DNA of 64,000 nucleotides from Selaginella tamariscina (GCA_003024785.1 PUQB01000543.1:107049-171048), one strand, 5' to 3'; shown: positions 26,473-43,144, counted from the first letter of the stretch. Notes: generated by a model not told the origin, from the sequence alone. Numbers and translations: made by a program.

Positions 26473-26773
26473 AATATATTAATTACTTACAGCAATTCCC
26501 AGTGAAAGAGTGCCTAGAAAGCAACTGCTGTGAAGAGAGTGGGGATTAACGAGCTTGCTTTATTAAACTTAATCGATCTGGACCTGCTTAACAATGGCTT
26601 CTGAAGCTCCCACTGAATTCCGTCCTTAAACTGCCGCTTAATTCTGTCCTTAAACTCTTCGAGCTTTGCTTAATTAGCCCAGAATGCTGTTTCTGTATAC
26701 CCTGCGAGATCTGCCTCTGTATTGTACCCGTCTTCACTCCCGCTTCAACATCTGCATACTTTGAATCCTCCAT
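22996..26773 (-). CDS. ERD6-like monosaccharide transporter (MFS)
   Basis: Sugar facilitator of the plant ERD6-like family, usually in the tonoplast. Seventeen GT-AG exons: 26773-26491, 26377-26226, 26060-26001, 25909-25844, 25731-25666, 25565-25489, 25392-25328, 25266-25174, 25033-24955, 24853-24769, 24705-24659, 24591-24529, 24431-24373, 24152-24087, 23858-23799, 23685-23571, 23108-22996; about 515 residues. Motifs in order: LGYTSPTQ after TM1, the GRKG loop, [76 protein letters not shown] and the terminal [16 protein letters not shown] with TAG stop. The many-exon layout is typical of this family. The N-terminus has a serine-rich duplicated SLRTE.SGS segment before the dileucine KPLLSRS. 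Single-base frame breaks occur near 26610, 26515, 26254, 25501, 24993 and 24392, nearly all in short homopolymers. Confidence 0.93.
23127..23455. repeat. Compound CA/GA/TA microsatellites in last transporter intron
   Basis: Successive tracts: CA at 23127-23158, GA at 23174-23196, CA near 23345-23388, TA at about 23390-23418, GA at 23421-23452. Three ATGTGATGCAGCTACAT-like segments between them suggest local duplication. All lie inside the 462-bp intron 23109-23570. Confidence 0.95.
26413..26466. repeat. (CA)n-(TA)n microsatellite in first transporter intron
   Basis: A CA tract followed by about 17 TA units, filling most of the short intron 26378-26490. Confidence 0.95.
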
Positions 26774-27094
26774 TGTATGTATATACACAAAAATCCAATA
26801 TATATATCGAAAATTCAATATATATATCGAAATTCGCACAAAAAATGTAGAAAACTCGATGAAAAGAGCGTATTTATATGAAGAATTCAACGATAAATCA
26901 TGCATTGCCAAGCATTCCAAAATACGGATATTGGGCTGGGGCCTCCACGTGTAATTATAACGTGGCATTGCATCTATAATTGAGATATAAACGAATATTC
27001 TGAAAGGATATTCGCTTTTAATCTAATCATTTGTGAAACTGACTAGGACAAACTCATGACGTGTAAATATTATTATTTTTTTTAAATTAAATAA

Positions 27095-30199
<3,105 letters not shown>

Positions 30200-32149
30200 A
30201 GCCAAGCCCTAAAAACAGATTATTCCTAGAATATTCTATCATTTCGAAAATTATTTCAGCATTTTAAACCGACTGTTACGAGCCTCGCATATACTGTATA
30301 TGTAGACATATGCACGCTCATATGTATGTATATCTACATGCATGGGTGTGTATATATGCACACATTTACATATGACAATAAACCTATATTTTGCTTATAT
30401 ATAATATATGTACCCATACATACATGTATATCTCTCTTTGAACAAAATAAAGAACGTAGAAACTGGTGCTTATGCGCCACTAATATTTATTTAATTAAAT
30501 ATTATTCAAACTATCTAATATAATATTAAGTTTCGTTTAACCATGTTTTTGATTTATATTATTAAATTTCAAGGTCAAATCCATGGTTTTTATTGCTTAT
30601 AAATCTCCCAAGTATCATTATTAATAGTCAGTATAATTAAATAAAATAGCATATATTTCAGCTCTTCACTTTATATTGTGTGTGTATATATATATCATAG
30701 AACACGTGTATACATATATATATATAGGTAATATAGTACTAACTTTTTATATATGTGTGTATGGCACACAGCGTGCAGTTATCTCCATTAATTTTTCTAC
30801 TGTAAGTTTAGAAAGACATAATTATTAATATGTAGACACACACACAGATATTATATGTATGTCTACATATACACAAACTTATACATGTAGTGTGTTTACG
30901 TACATTTATATTTAATTCATACAAATACATATATATAACGTATATACATTGAAATCTAAGTACATCGCATATTCGATCTCGACTTACGGTAAGTTATTAT
31001 TAATTATGTTGTTAATTGTATTTAATGGTTTTTTTAGTTAATGTTATTGTTGATAGTTTCAGCAAATCCTATAATGGTAAAAAAACTATAATATATACAC
31101 TTTAAAATTTCATTTCAAGACAAAACTAAGTAAATAAATTGTATGATGGTATGCTTCATAATATTACAAATTTCGTGAGGCATGATGTTAATATAACGAA
31201 CATTTTAGTATATTCTAAAGTATATATAGAGGTAATTTAAAATTTAATTATATATATATATACTTTAGAATATACTAAGACATATATAAAACGTATTGCT
31301 TTGTATTATTATACACATTACAAACAATACTTTATTAAGTAATAAAATCTTAAACTCATTCTAGTATAAGTTTGAGAAATATAAACATAGCTGCAGTGAA
31401 ATAGGGTTTTTAAACATATAATGAAAGCTAACAAGAAATTAACCCTGCCGTTTATTTTTTATAGAAAAAATTATTAAAGCTGTGAATTTTTTGAATTTTT
31501 TTTATTAAGGCTAGTTATTTTCACAACATAAATTAATAACGCATAAATACGTATATATCCATGTTTGTGTATATGGTTAACAATAGTGTTTGTATATGAA
31601 TATGGATACACACGTATATCATGTTTGTGTGTATTTATGTGTATATATATGTGTGTGTGTACATACATACAAATATGGATATACATGCCCTGTGGTTTAC
31701 AAATATTAACTAATTTGATACAGTATATTTAATATTATAACATGTATTATTCTAAGTTACAGAAATAAATAAATAAATAAAACTGTTTCATATATCTAAT
31801 TTATATACATGTAGTGTACTAGATTCAAGAATTAGACACATATTATCGAGAGCATACTTGCGTAATGAATATAATTTCTCTAACTTTACAAAGGAAACAT
31901 TTTATAATATTAATCATTTTGTATAGAATTTTCAATAAAGAATATTTGATTTTCTTAATTTAAGTTTTTTGTGTTTTATTAAATAATAATGTTTATATAT
32001 TTTTTATATACATATGGATATATAATATATAGAGTGTATGCATGTGCGTTTTATGCATATTACATATATGGTGTAAATAAAAGATTAAATTTGTTAAATT
32101 CATTATACTAATTAAGCTTGAGAGACTTAAAATGAAAATATGACGTTGT
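30200..32149. other. AT-rich intergenic stretch
   Basis: Dense TATATA/ACACAC short runs and AT-rich DNA with no coding frame I trust. The part next to 30200 is the probable promoter of the membrane-protein gene, but no clear TATA box stands out from the AT-rich background. Confidence 0.75.
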
Positions 32150-34310
32150 TAATAAGAGGTCGTCAATATATGCACAAGCAAAATCTACTCCCTCCAGCAA
32201 TTTGCTCATCATCTTCTAAAAGGTTACTTGGGCTCCAACCAATCCAAATGGCATTATAACGAATTCCTATAAGCCTGAAGGTATTGGAAATGTTGTCTTT
32301 GTTCTATTTTCAGGAGCCATAGGGATTTGCCAATAACTGTATTGAGGATGGTGAAGTAACAAATGCTCCCTAGTGCATCGACCAAATCATTCACTCATGG
32401 CAATGGATACGAATCCGAACGGAGACATCATTTAATGGTCAAAAATCAATAGTGAAACATTCAGTTCCATATGGCTTTGGAACTAAGTGCGATTTTCTGC
32501 CCAAGGACTTCGAGACTTATGAATCACCTTTAACTTCAATATCTCCCACATAACAATTCAAGATAGTTTTTTCCTTCGGGAACACTATCTTAGCCCCATC
32601 TTGATGCACTAGTTGGGATGTGATGCCAAGTGTTCAATAGGGAATTTGTAACTCCTATAATGGGTTGGAATAGGTTCGGATGTTTCGCCAACAAGTTCTT
32701 GATATCCTCAGCTAGTTGTTTTGGAGAGGTTCCTCCTTAGTCATCATGACATCCTACCACACCAGTACAACCCCATGTGGTGCACAACTTGTAACCCACA
32801 ATAGAGAACATCCTGGGATAGATAAAGTGCATGTCTTAAAATCACCTCTCACCTTGACAGTAAAGAGCCAATTGACACCCAAGATAATGTCATGAACTTG
32901 ACTTGACATCACTTGTAACGGAAGCACGTGATGATATCCTCCCAACACCAAAGGCATGTGTGCAATTTGATGTGATTGAGCAGAGAATTTTTTATTATAA
33001 ACCACCATTGTTAAAGTTTGCTAAGTAAGAATTGTGTGTAAGTGCAAGGACTCAGCTACCAAACAATTGATGGAAGAGATGGCATATCTAAAATCCACCA
33101 ACACCAAACAGAAGTTCTATCTACCATGTCCAAGAACACAAACATGAAACACATAGCATTGGGCAACTCGATTGGAACTCCTATGCTTAGGTACTTTAAG
33201 AAAGTGCTTATTAAACATAGGAGTTGGATTCCTTAGAGGTAATGCAATAGATCTAGTGCATGGGTCCTTTAATACCCCAAACACTACTCTTTTTCCTAGC
33301 TAAGGCAGCATCTCAACAACTTTTGCTTTAGGTTCAATGGTAACTCCCTGACGTCAATTCACACACAATCTTGTAACATGTCCCCATTCTTGGCAGTCAT
33401 AACACTAAATATTGCACCCTCAGCCACGACCTCGCCAACCGACAAATTGGCCTCATCCTTTACTTCAGCTTGAGGACTTGGTCTTCATCTGAACAGCACC
33501 CACTTCTATTGGGACATGATGGAAGGTCATAGAAGGTCCAAGAGTGAGTGTAGTCACATAAACATGACAGATACATTATGATGCTTCCAACGAGTTCTTC
33601 AATTGTTGCACAATCCAGTGCTTCCTCCACAGTTTGGGGACTAAATCCTTCTACCAAGCTAGCCAAGTCAAGATGAAGAGCATGCCACGTCAAACCCAGT
33701 TGCACACATTCTATTATACTCAGATCCGTGCAATTGACAAGGTTCTAGAACTTGATTCCAAACCATTAAACGGTTTCTCTTGATAGTTACTTCAAGTCGT
33801 GAAGTTTACAAAAAGCTGTAGCGGAAGCCTCTAGCTTATCAAAAGCTTGCTTGAAACAATAAAACAAATTATAAATAGGTGATAGGTCATTACAACACAT
33901 TGGGAACTCTTGTAATTGCTAGGATTTTGATTATTCATAATAGTCAACAATCCCTTGAAAGTTCTCCCACCAATGGTACTCGTTGCTCCAACCTCCCTCT
34001 TGAAAAACTCAAGACGAACACGAGGATTCACAATTAAAGGGTGTGGACTTGCATTTTGCTACATACCTTAATGAATCCCTTACAAGAGAGCAATCTAATT
34101 CGCCAAGCTTAGCTGCAATGTATCAAACAGTTGAAGCCACCTCTCCTCATTTGCCCTCATGTCAAAATAAATAAGAGAATAACATGGGGGAAGAAGAAGA
34201 ACAACACAAAAGCTTCTATGCCTTTAAAGAGATATCCAGCATCTCCACTAATGAGAAACTTAAAAAGTGAAATATGATTCTCCATAAGGCTTCCCCATAC
34301 AGGGTATTTA
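32150..34310 (-). pseudogene. Decayed Ty3/gypsy element, gag to RT
   Basis: Read on the minus strand, a gag-like stretch (33460-33705, with SLVEGFSPQTVEEAL) precedes a protease-like HDIILGVNWL (32866-32895), then RT signatures MPFGL (near 32243) and YIDDLLL (near 32165). The order gag-PR-RT fits gypsy. Stops and frame changes run throughout, and no LTRs, RNase H or integrase were found, so this is a fragment. Confidence 0.72.
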
Positions 34311-35872
34311 TAAAAGGTCACTATGTCAAATTGAGTCCACGTGGTTGTAGATAACCATGCGACCTACAAGCTTTAAACTTATGTACATGGGTAAGTTTTG
34401 TTATACAGCTCTTCTAGGTCATCACATGTCACATTAATAAATTTATGAATCAACATGTAACACTATATTTGATTAATAATTATTAAGTTATTATTTTAAT
34501 AATCTATTCTTACTTAAAATTAAAAAATCTTTAGGATTAATGCATATGATTTTTATAAGTTTTCTAATTTATACATAAAATATTTTTTATTTCTTGACTT
34601 TTAATATTTATTAATTTATTATTTTTATACTTAAACTACAATAAATGTATAACTTTTCTAGTTAATGTATATGATTTTTACACATTTTTTTATTTTACAT
34701 ATTTTTTCTATTAATATTTTAGTATTTATTAATTTATAATTTTTATATTTTATTACTTTTTAAAATGAAAAGAGATATACACATATACCACTTGTCACAT
34801 CACGGCCTTTTACATTACCTATCATGTCACTTACAATGACATTGTGGAAGATGGTGACATATTATGTCACTTCTTGATTATACATTTGTAATGAATATTA
34901 TTCTAAATAAACAATATAATGTGATTGAGTGCTGATTTATAAGATACAAATTGTGCAGTTTTTTTTGATCGGTTATTAATTAAATTTTAAGAAAAAAATA
35001 AAAGATAGGTGCCAACTTTTAAAAAAAGGCAAATCAATTCTGACTGGTTTTAAATAAATTCTATCCAAATATTTGATTAAAATGTCCTTCCATTCCGATT
35101 CAAAACATGTAACGTGACTTGTTCCGTACTCTTTAAAAGCTACTAGAGATCCAACAACTAGAATTAGCCAAATTTGACAAATAGCAATGTGTATTTGTAT
35201 TTATATACACATATTAAACATGTATAAAGATAGGCCTCTTTGTAAAGCTCATACAGGTCAAAAGCCATGTTGGTGTCCCCATGTGGCACATAAGCATGCA
35301 TGTACTATGTGTGCCGCCCCATTAAGATACCCTAAACCCTATTTGTTGAAATAGCGCTGGCTTGAAAGATATATTCTTGAGTTAGAAACTAAAAAATTAT
35401 ACAAGATGAATGTACGAGAGCTAAAACACTTACTTCATTTTGGGAATTTCAAGTTTGTAAAAATGATCCACGATCAATTGCATAACCACACCACAAGATC
35501 AATTACTTGAGTAACATAAGGTACATATTGTTAATTTTTATTTATCATTTTTTGATTAAATATTTCTAGATATTGGTGTTCATATGGAAAAGAAGATAGT
35601 AGGTAGACCTTATAGACTATTGGTTGCAAATGAAAGAAAGTGAGCAAAAAACGAGGTTGCCTATGAAATTTTCATATTAAACGATTTTGCTTATGTTTTG
35701 AGTATGTTGAAATTAACATTCTACCATTGTCAACATACTTGTGCATTTGGAATGCCTTGTCATGGTGAATATGATGCATTAGCACAATCTTCAAGTGCAT
35801 TGTTCACAATGAGGATCTCCAAAGAGTTGTAGAATAGGTCATTTATATGCTCATAAAAGGTTTCATAAATCT
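34311..35872. other. AT-rich stretch without genes
   Basis: AT-rich DNA with a degenerate doubled block (ATGATTTTTA.A..TTTTCTAATTTA at about 34545 and 34668). No gene, RNA or element termini were identified. Confidence 0.7.
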
Positions 35873-36128
35873 TAGTGGTTATTCATAAATCTTAGGGGTT
35901 AATCATGGTTAAGGTCCCTTTGTTGCCCTAAAAAGGTTTACTCTCAAATGAAGGTGATTCTTTAAGGGGTAAATGACAATGCCTTAACTCAGTCACAGGG
36001 TATGTATGAGACATGTCTCCTTGGAGGGTTAGGATATGAGCATGTTTAGGTTTCATAAGGCTAGATTTTAAAGTATATTTGGTTTATCCTCTAGGGTTTG
36101 GGATAGTTATACTAAGGGACTTAGGGTA
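35873..36128 (+). mobile_element. Distal LTR fragment (LARD family)
   Basis: Matches the last third of the 46909-48575 LTR (GGGGTTA.TCATGGTT, CCTTTGTTGCCCTAAAA, GGTGATTC.TTAAGGGGTAA, GGACTTAGGGTA) and is cut at GGGTA by the start of the next LTR copy at 36129. Confidence 0.8.
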
Positions 36129-37672
36129 TGTCATAGTTTTTACTATGACTCGACCCTTTACTTTGGACGTTGACTGTTGTTACCTACTGTACTATGTTGA
36201 TGACCCTAGATGTAGTAGGAAACAGCTCGCTTAGTGCACTTGGGTATCTGTGATGGTCCGGCCGGGTGTCATTAGGTATTTGCAGGAAACTCTAAGTGAA
36301 GCTAGAACTTACCTTTAGAAACCACCCCAATTTTGACGTCCCAGTTAGGCTGATTGGTTAATGTAGATGAGTTTGGTGTGTTTAATAGGGTTAGGAACAC
36401 CCCTAGGGTTGACCTAACCCTAGGGTTGCCCTAACCACGCCCTAAAAACCCCCACCCCTTGGGTAGGGTTTTAGGGTTAGAGTTAGGCTAAGTTAAACAC
36501 TCTCTCATTAACTTAATAAGGGGCTTGCCAACCCACATACACATACAGGAAAAGGGGGGGGGGGGGTCCATCACATAAATAAGGTAGAGTATGTAGGAGT
36601 GAGGGTTCTGGGTTCATGACTGAGTCGTTACTCTTCTCTCGGTGCAAGCTCTAGCTTGTGTCGTCAAGGCACAACCCTCTGTTGTGCCGCCCTAACTTCA
36701 ACGACAGGGGTACGTCCCACCTTCAGGGTAGCTTACCCTTAATGTTGGTCCATGCCTGGAGGTTTTGTCAAGAGCAAAGGTTGAGGCTTGTCTCCAACCT
36801 CCTCCACGTCAAACTAAGTGTAGCACTCACGGCTAAGCAAGGCACATCCATGTCCTTGTCCAACTGTGGGTGGATCTTGTTTGATAGGTTCATGTTGCCT
36901 AGTTCCTGAGGGTTCACTAAGGGGTTCTAGAGTTGGCATTTAGGAGCCATGTTTGTGGCACTTGGTGCAACTCTCGAATCTAAGGGCTATGGCATGATAG
37001 CCCACATCGTGGAAGGCAGTGTCACATGAGAGATGTGACACTGGGTAGACGTCACACGATACAACGCCCGAGGCACGCCCTTTGGGGTTGTGTCATGGGT
37101 TTGTCGCCAAGGGGTTGGATACTCTAGTAAACATACATGCTTGTGTTTGCACTAGGGTGCTAAACCTTGAGCATTCGCTCAAGGGAGGTTAGGTATACTA
37201 GGTGTGCTTTAGCACACCTGGCTAGGGGTGTTCTCCTTAGGATTAAGGGTTGAACAACCTAAGCTCATTAGCAAAAGCCCTATCATGAGACACTCGCAAG
37301 GTCATGTACTTAGGGTTATCCAAACCTAGCCTTAGGAGTTTGCTTAGTAGAACACTCGTGTCACCTACGACGCACACTCGTGTCCTCATTAAGTACTAGC
37401 CCTAGGTCTAGGATATGGGTTAGTCGTGGTTCAGGGTACCCTTGTCGCCCTAAAGGGGTTGTACTCCTGAATGAGGGTGATTCCTTGAGAGGTAAGTGAC
37501 GATGCCTTAACTCCGTCACGGGGGTATGTGTGAGACACATCTCCTTTGTGGGGTTAAAATATGAGCCTATCTAGGTCTACTGGATAGGATCCTAAAGTCT
37601 ACTTGGGTTATCCTGTAGAGTTCATGGGATGATCATTCTAAGGTATTAGGGTAAGACTCTAAGTCTTTTGCC
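36129..37672 (+). mobile_element. LTR of the LARD family inserted into an older LTR
   Basis: Begins TGTCATAGTTTTTACTATGA at 36129 and follows the family LTR through CGACCCTTTACTTTGG, the poly-G run at 36547-36561, TAGGTGTGCTTTAGCACAC and GGTATGTGTGAGACACATCTCC, stopping at about 37672 before the usual 3' end. Probably a truncated solo LTR. Another LTR fragment ends where it begins, so the insertion is nested. Confidence 0.85.
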
Positions 37673-38990
37673 TATTTGCCATTTTAGTTACAATGTGCAT
37701 GATTGCTTTATATATGTTAATATATAACAATATATACATATGGGTTACATATACTTGTTATTTATATATACTTTGTTATATTATGCATATACTTGTAATT
37801 TGTATATATTATGCATTGTCTTGTTCATATATAATTAAAGAAAATTATATAATTTATTAACTTCTATTCATTAATATAACATCCAACCGATACATTTACA
37901 CACTCTCTACACATGTTATGCACCACATGCACATGTATGCATATTTTATTTTAAAATATAGTTTATAAATGTTATGTATTGAATATAAATGTATCTCGCA
38001 TTCATGTATATATAAATGCAAGAACAAGGTCAAGGAATATTTTATTCCATCTCTAATACAACTTATATTTTACAATGTACACTGAAAACATCTTTTAAAG
38101 TGCATTAGATAACAATTACTACTAATATACATATATGTTATGTGTTTTAGATAATATGTATAAAGTTTATAAAGATCTTTTAATTAATATTAATTATTAT
38201 TATAAAAAAAAAAATTGATTTGCTTCTTCCACTAGCTCAAACGATTGTAACGAGTGAGGAGCATATTTCATAATCCATTACCGTGTGTCTAAAATAAATT
38301 TAAAACGTTTCTTTGGAATGTTTTTTTTCTTAAATTAAAATATTTATGGTATATGCTACAATACTAGCTCGTGGTGGAGATTTTGACATGTTTAATAATT
38401 TTTAAATATGTTGACATATATTAGGATATATAAGCATATTCTATAGGTTAGTAATTTTAAATATGTTTTAGATGAAAGAATATTCTTAAACATGTTTAAA
38501 TTACTATGTTAAAAAGTTTAAAAGAGGACGTTAAACAAAATATTCTTTATATAACGATGGAGACTGCATATTATTAATGAAATATCTAATAATTTATAAA
38601 CTTATTAAAATATGGATAAAATACGAATATATTTTATGAATCAATGGTCATATTACTATTGAACATGTTTAAACATGTTTCATTGTTACTATTGAATTAG
38701 AACGAACGCTAAATAATTTATAATTGAACGCTAAACAATTTAACATTTTTAATGATATATCACATACACGTGAAATATGTCGAACTACATGTGAAACGTG
38801 GAGATTTCGTAATGTTTATTAATCTAGTATTTAATTATTACAGTATCTTATCTTTCATATTATTTTTAACACCTAATAATAAGTAATGGTCATTTTCAAT
38901 AGTCACCATGCATAACAAGCGTGTAACATACCTTTCAATATGAAACATTCTTCATCTGCCCCGATACTACCAAAAAGAAAATCACTTCAG
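37673..38990. other. AT-rich intergenic stretch
   Basis: AT-rich DNA with no recognisable coding region or element. It separates the LTR block from the P-loop protein gene. Confidence 0.75.
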
Positions 38991-41130
38991 TTAAAAAAGA
39001 AACCCCATATGTACTAACCTTGAACCAAGCTCAGAATCCTCACGAACTCTTTTATTGGCTGGACTGGGTTCTTGTTCTTGCCGCAAAGAACGACACGGAA
39101 GGATAATGTCTAGAGCATGTTGGTTCCTTCTGCATATACTGCAGCGCCTCTCTTGTAGTACTCCAGAGATTGCTCGTTTGAAGGCACCGTTGTGGTGGGA
39201 AGGAAACAATTGAAGAAAACCGTGCTGTTCAACGGAACAGCGTTGTCTCTGAGCTTCTTCACAATCTCTTCCCGAATAGAGTTTTCAGGTACTCGGAAAG
39301 GGTGACAGGCTTGATGTAATTTTCCGACTTCGTGCACTCGTGCATGGCCAAGAGCATGACAAGTCTGGCCACGATCTCCCCACGAACACCTTCTAGCACC
39401 AGCCCGTCTACGCAAACCTCGATCAGCTTGGATACAAACTTGCACAAGTAAGCATCCGAATTGTAGTGAAGTAATGTCGCAGCTGCAGCAGCAAGAGCAG
39501 GCTCTGCAGCGGAAGCCGTGTATACCTGAAACAAAGAATAATATTACAGTATCTACACACAGTTATAGAAATGTAAATGATGTATATCCCATGTGTTGTC
39601 ACACACACACACACACACCTTTTCCGGTCCTTAGAGATCTTGACTATAGTCCTCATGTGCCTAGCAGCGAGTTGTTGTGGCAGTGTCCCCCATGCAACGA
39701 CGTCGAGTCCAATGAGACATGCAAAAACGGCAACCGCAACGTCCCTAGTCACCCAATCTGATTTCTAAGTTGACATCCTTTCCCAGCAGCTTCTTCTTAG
39801 CTAGGTCAATGGTTGCATTCACCTGGTTATCTGCTCAACGCATCTCATGTAGGCAGCCCAAAGAGGCCGTCCATATTGCAAAACTTGTTTTGGACTGGTC
39901 TCGCCATCTCCAGTTGTGACCAGCACATCGCTTCTACCTACCAGCCAGATTGGGTCATACAGCTGTGAGTGCCACTCAATAGTCTCACTCGTGAACTTGG
40001 ATCGTCCTCGTAAGATGCGGCCAAGTCTGCCACGGTCCTGTCCGTCCCAAGCGCTACGCTGAAAAAGCAGTTTCTCGAAGGCACGTACTTGAGCATCCTC
40101 CTGAAGCTTACAAACTTGGAGACGAGAGTTCACCTGCCTCGTCCACGCAGAGCAGCAGGAACTTCTGTGCTTTTGCTAGAGGTCCAGGTGTTGTGCTAAA
40201 AAGCCTCCGTAGACTTTGTGCATTCTTTGTAGTAAGAAGCAAGGTCCCAGAAGGTGCGATGACTAGATTGTTGACTAGCTTGTTATCCATGATATTGTTG
40301 TATTTGACATTATCTCTGAAGCAATCTCCTCGTTTTCCATCTGGGAATTGATCCACTCTTGACAATTCTTGGAGGATTTGTTGAGCACCGAGATGATACT
40401 GCCTATAAGTACAACAACGCTCAACTCATCTGCCTCCGCCTTCTCCACAAGGTCCGCAAGAAATGGGGTACGACGGGGAAAGCCCGTGCTCTTCCTCTTG
40501 AGGCAGGATATGTACAAGACATACATGTCCTGGCGCCATAGCTCACACCAGTCTCGACTTGCCCCAACCGCTGCTCTGGATAATAGGTGCCAAAGGAACG
40601 TACTTGCGAGTCGGATCCCACGAAGACGCATTTCCCTCAGGCACTTCCCCAAAAGATCGAGCACATCCTCATATCCAGTGTGAGGCAGCTTCCAAGCCTT
40701 CTTGGCCGCAGCCATGTCCTGCCTCCGATAAGCCTCCTGCTGCCTTTGCTGGGTCTGGATGTAGCGGCTGAAGAAGACTTATCACAGCACTATACGTCTC
40801 GCACTCCTTCAACGATTTGAGAAACGCCGGCCGATCCTCGACACGAATCCCGCGCGTATCTCCCTGAATTCCCTCACCTTCTAGTATCACGTTGAGGACC
40901 CGAAAAACTGCTTTCATTATCAATAAACCCTCCAAGATCTCGCGTCCTTCAGAAATCTGGAATGCGTCCTTAGGCTGCTTGCCGCTCCCAAGCTTAAAAC
41001 GGTAAGAAGACGCCCATAGCTGGAACCTATACAGAACCCTATACAGAGCACTGTACGGTCTCGTGACTTCGATCGAGGACTCCGTGGTCAGGATGGAAAG
41101 AGTCCGAAAGACATAGCCTTCTATGTAACG
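38990..41130 (-). pseudogene. P-loop NTPase of a fungal/Crinkler-RHS-like family, frame broken
   Basis: GC-rich minus-strand coding stretch, now in several frames. In order it shows a P-loop-like APIIQSSGWGKSRL (near 40600), GFPRRTPFLAD (near 40460), LLLCVDEAGELS as a Walker-B-like strand (near 40150), RRMLKYVPS..FFSVALGTD (near 40050), a YGRPLWAAY motif (39850-39880), EPALAAAAATLL and GVRGEIVARLVMLLAM (39350-39510), then YYKRGAAVY and DIILPC near the end. One GT-AG intron fits about 39519-39612 and contains a (GT)n run. I know this motif order from large families in fungi sometimes annotated as Crinkler or RHS-type; that name is an analogy from memory. No nuclease domain was seen. At least five frame changes: either a pseudogene or the same indel problem as in the host genes. 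Confidence 0.55.
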
Positions 41131-42424
41131 CCGGTTATAAAAGTAAAATCTCCCTAGTCAGAAATTCCTAAATATTCTCCCTGTATAGCTGGTGAAAACC
41201 TAACCTAAAGAATATTCATAAAATATAAATAGATGCTCCTTTATTTAAGTACAATACATTGTATAAAGATTTTTATTATTGTTTGGTGAATCGCAATAAA
41301 ACAATTCAATTATTATAGAAAGAAGATCGCATAAGAATGAAGAGTCCAATAGGCAGCAACAAGAAAAGTAAGCAGACAAGTTTGTTGAATATCAAATCTA
41401 ATGCAACTACAACAAGTACATAAGTGGAAGTTCAAGCACAATACTATGAAAAGCTAAGGAAAGCACATGATGTTTGGCAAGATAGTTGGCTTGTAACTTG
41501 GCCTTGGTTGGAGTGGTGTTTTGAGAAAAGGTATGTAGGCAGGTGGTTGACGGTGGTCTGACACCATCAAACTGCTAGCCGGCGCGGATGAGCGATAGGA
41601 TGAAGCACCGAATAAGGAAGGTACCCAGGGTACGCAGAACAGCACGCGTGAGGGAGGCGCATAAATGAGACAGACAGACTCTGTCACAGGGCAATAGGCC
41701 AGTAAGAAAGCACCACCTGTACCTAGGGTCTAGCGCTAGGTGACCCACTATATAAGTAGGAAGTGGGTTAGGGTCTTTTTGGAGTCAAGTCTGCGTCTTG
41801 TATCTTGCTCCCCTGTCGGAGATAGTTTGTACTCAGGCAAGCATTATAAATATATTCATACTCCTTCTATTCACCTTCTAAGTGGGGATTCCCCGGTTGT
41901 CCCACTCCTAGGCTAAGCAACACACTCTGCCAACCACCACAGCGAGGCCCTAGTAGAACTCCCACCCTATACACGGACCCTCGCAGCATCCGGGTAGAGG
42001 CCTTTAGCACCTTTTAGTACTTCCGAGGTAAGGCCGGCTTGCCGGTTCAGACCCTCGGAGTTGGACGTTATCCACAGCGTCCTGGCGACTATTGAGGCTT
42101 CCTAAGAAGCACCACATCTAGCCTGCAGAGTCCCTGACGACCAGCAAGATATAAAAAAACAAGAGTTCGTTTGCAAGGGAAGGCAACATAAACTTGAAAA
42201 ACTACTACATTTGATGCGCATGCTAAGATCATGGGGGGTTGGAGGGCACAATAGAAGGGAGAAGAGGCCCCAGCAGTGTCTTCCCTAACTTAGTGCTCAT
42301 CTCGGAGTGAGTGGTGCCCCACCCAAACAAAGGGGGGGTATGCATGATGATGATGAGATCTTGTGTAACAAACACAATTTTAGATGCCGACGGCCGAGAG
42401 GACATCCTTGTCCGGGGTCAGCAG
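41131..42424. other. Unassigned region with LTR-like segment
   Basis: 41690-42120 has a promoter-like CACTATATAAGTAGG followed by GTCTTGTATCTTG and a GC-rich tail with CGGTTGTCCCACTCC, which resembles an LTR U3/R/U5, but no partner copy or borders are visible in the window. The rest shows nothing identifiable. Confidence 0.4.
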
Positions 42425-43143
42425 TGTCATAGTTTTTACTATGACTTGACCCTTTACTTTGGAAGTTGATTATTGTTAAATATTGTATTATGTTGACGGA
42501 CCCTAAATGTAATGAGAAATAGCCCCGCTTTAGGTGTTTAGGGGTAGTCCGGTCGGCTGTCCTTAAATATCACAAAAAACTCTAAGCGAAGGTATCACTT
42601 ACCTTTAAAAAACTCTTACTCTAGTTTTTTGTGTCTCAATTGGGTTAATGGTTAATTGAGTTTGGCATGTCAGATATGTTTAGAAATACCCCTAGGTTTG
42701 ATAGGTTAGGTTTTAGGGGTCAATGGGTCATTAATTAACTCACCAAGTATATTTCCCTCTGGGAATGAGATTCCATGCTAGCCCACTTATGTAAACAGGA
42801 AAACAAGGGCGGGGGAGCCTTATAATCCGAGGGTTGAACAACATAAGCTTGTTAGAATGAGCTTTTTTGCAAGGCACTAGCAAAGTCATGTACTTAGGGT
42901 TATCCAAATCTGGTCTTAGGGAGTTTGCTTAGCAAAACATTTGTGTTCACTTACGGTGCACACTCATGTCCTCATTAAGTACTAGCCCTAGGTCTAGGGT
43001 ATGACTGCTTATTTGGGCATTTGAGTCAGGCACTAAGATTGTCTTAGAAGACTTGGTGTTGCTCACACATGGAATTGACACTGGAAGGCCACTTGGTAGC
43101 CACGTGTTGGCACATGTTAACCCTCTGAATTAAAACTTTGACA
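42425..43143 (+). repeat. 5' LTR of the LARD (internally deleted)
   Basis: 719 bp against 1667 bp for the 3' LTR. Two internal deletions explain the difference: one after GGAAAACA.GGG..GGGAG at about 42810, removing roughly 700 bp, and one after GGTCTAGGGTATGACT at about 43005, removing roughly 270 bp. Confidence 0.9.
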
Positions 43144-43144
43144 A

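Noticed and set aside
36547..36561. Poly-G run as a functional quadruplex site
   Set aside because: It lies at the same LTR position as a poly-C run at 50560-50572 and a shorter G-rich stretch at 47288. It is an LTR feature with length noise typical of homopolymers.
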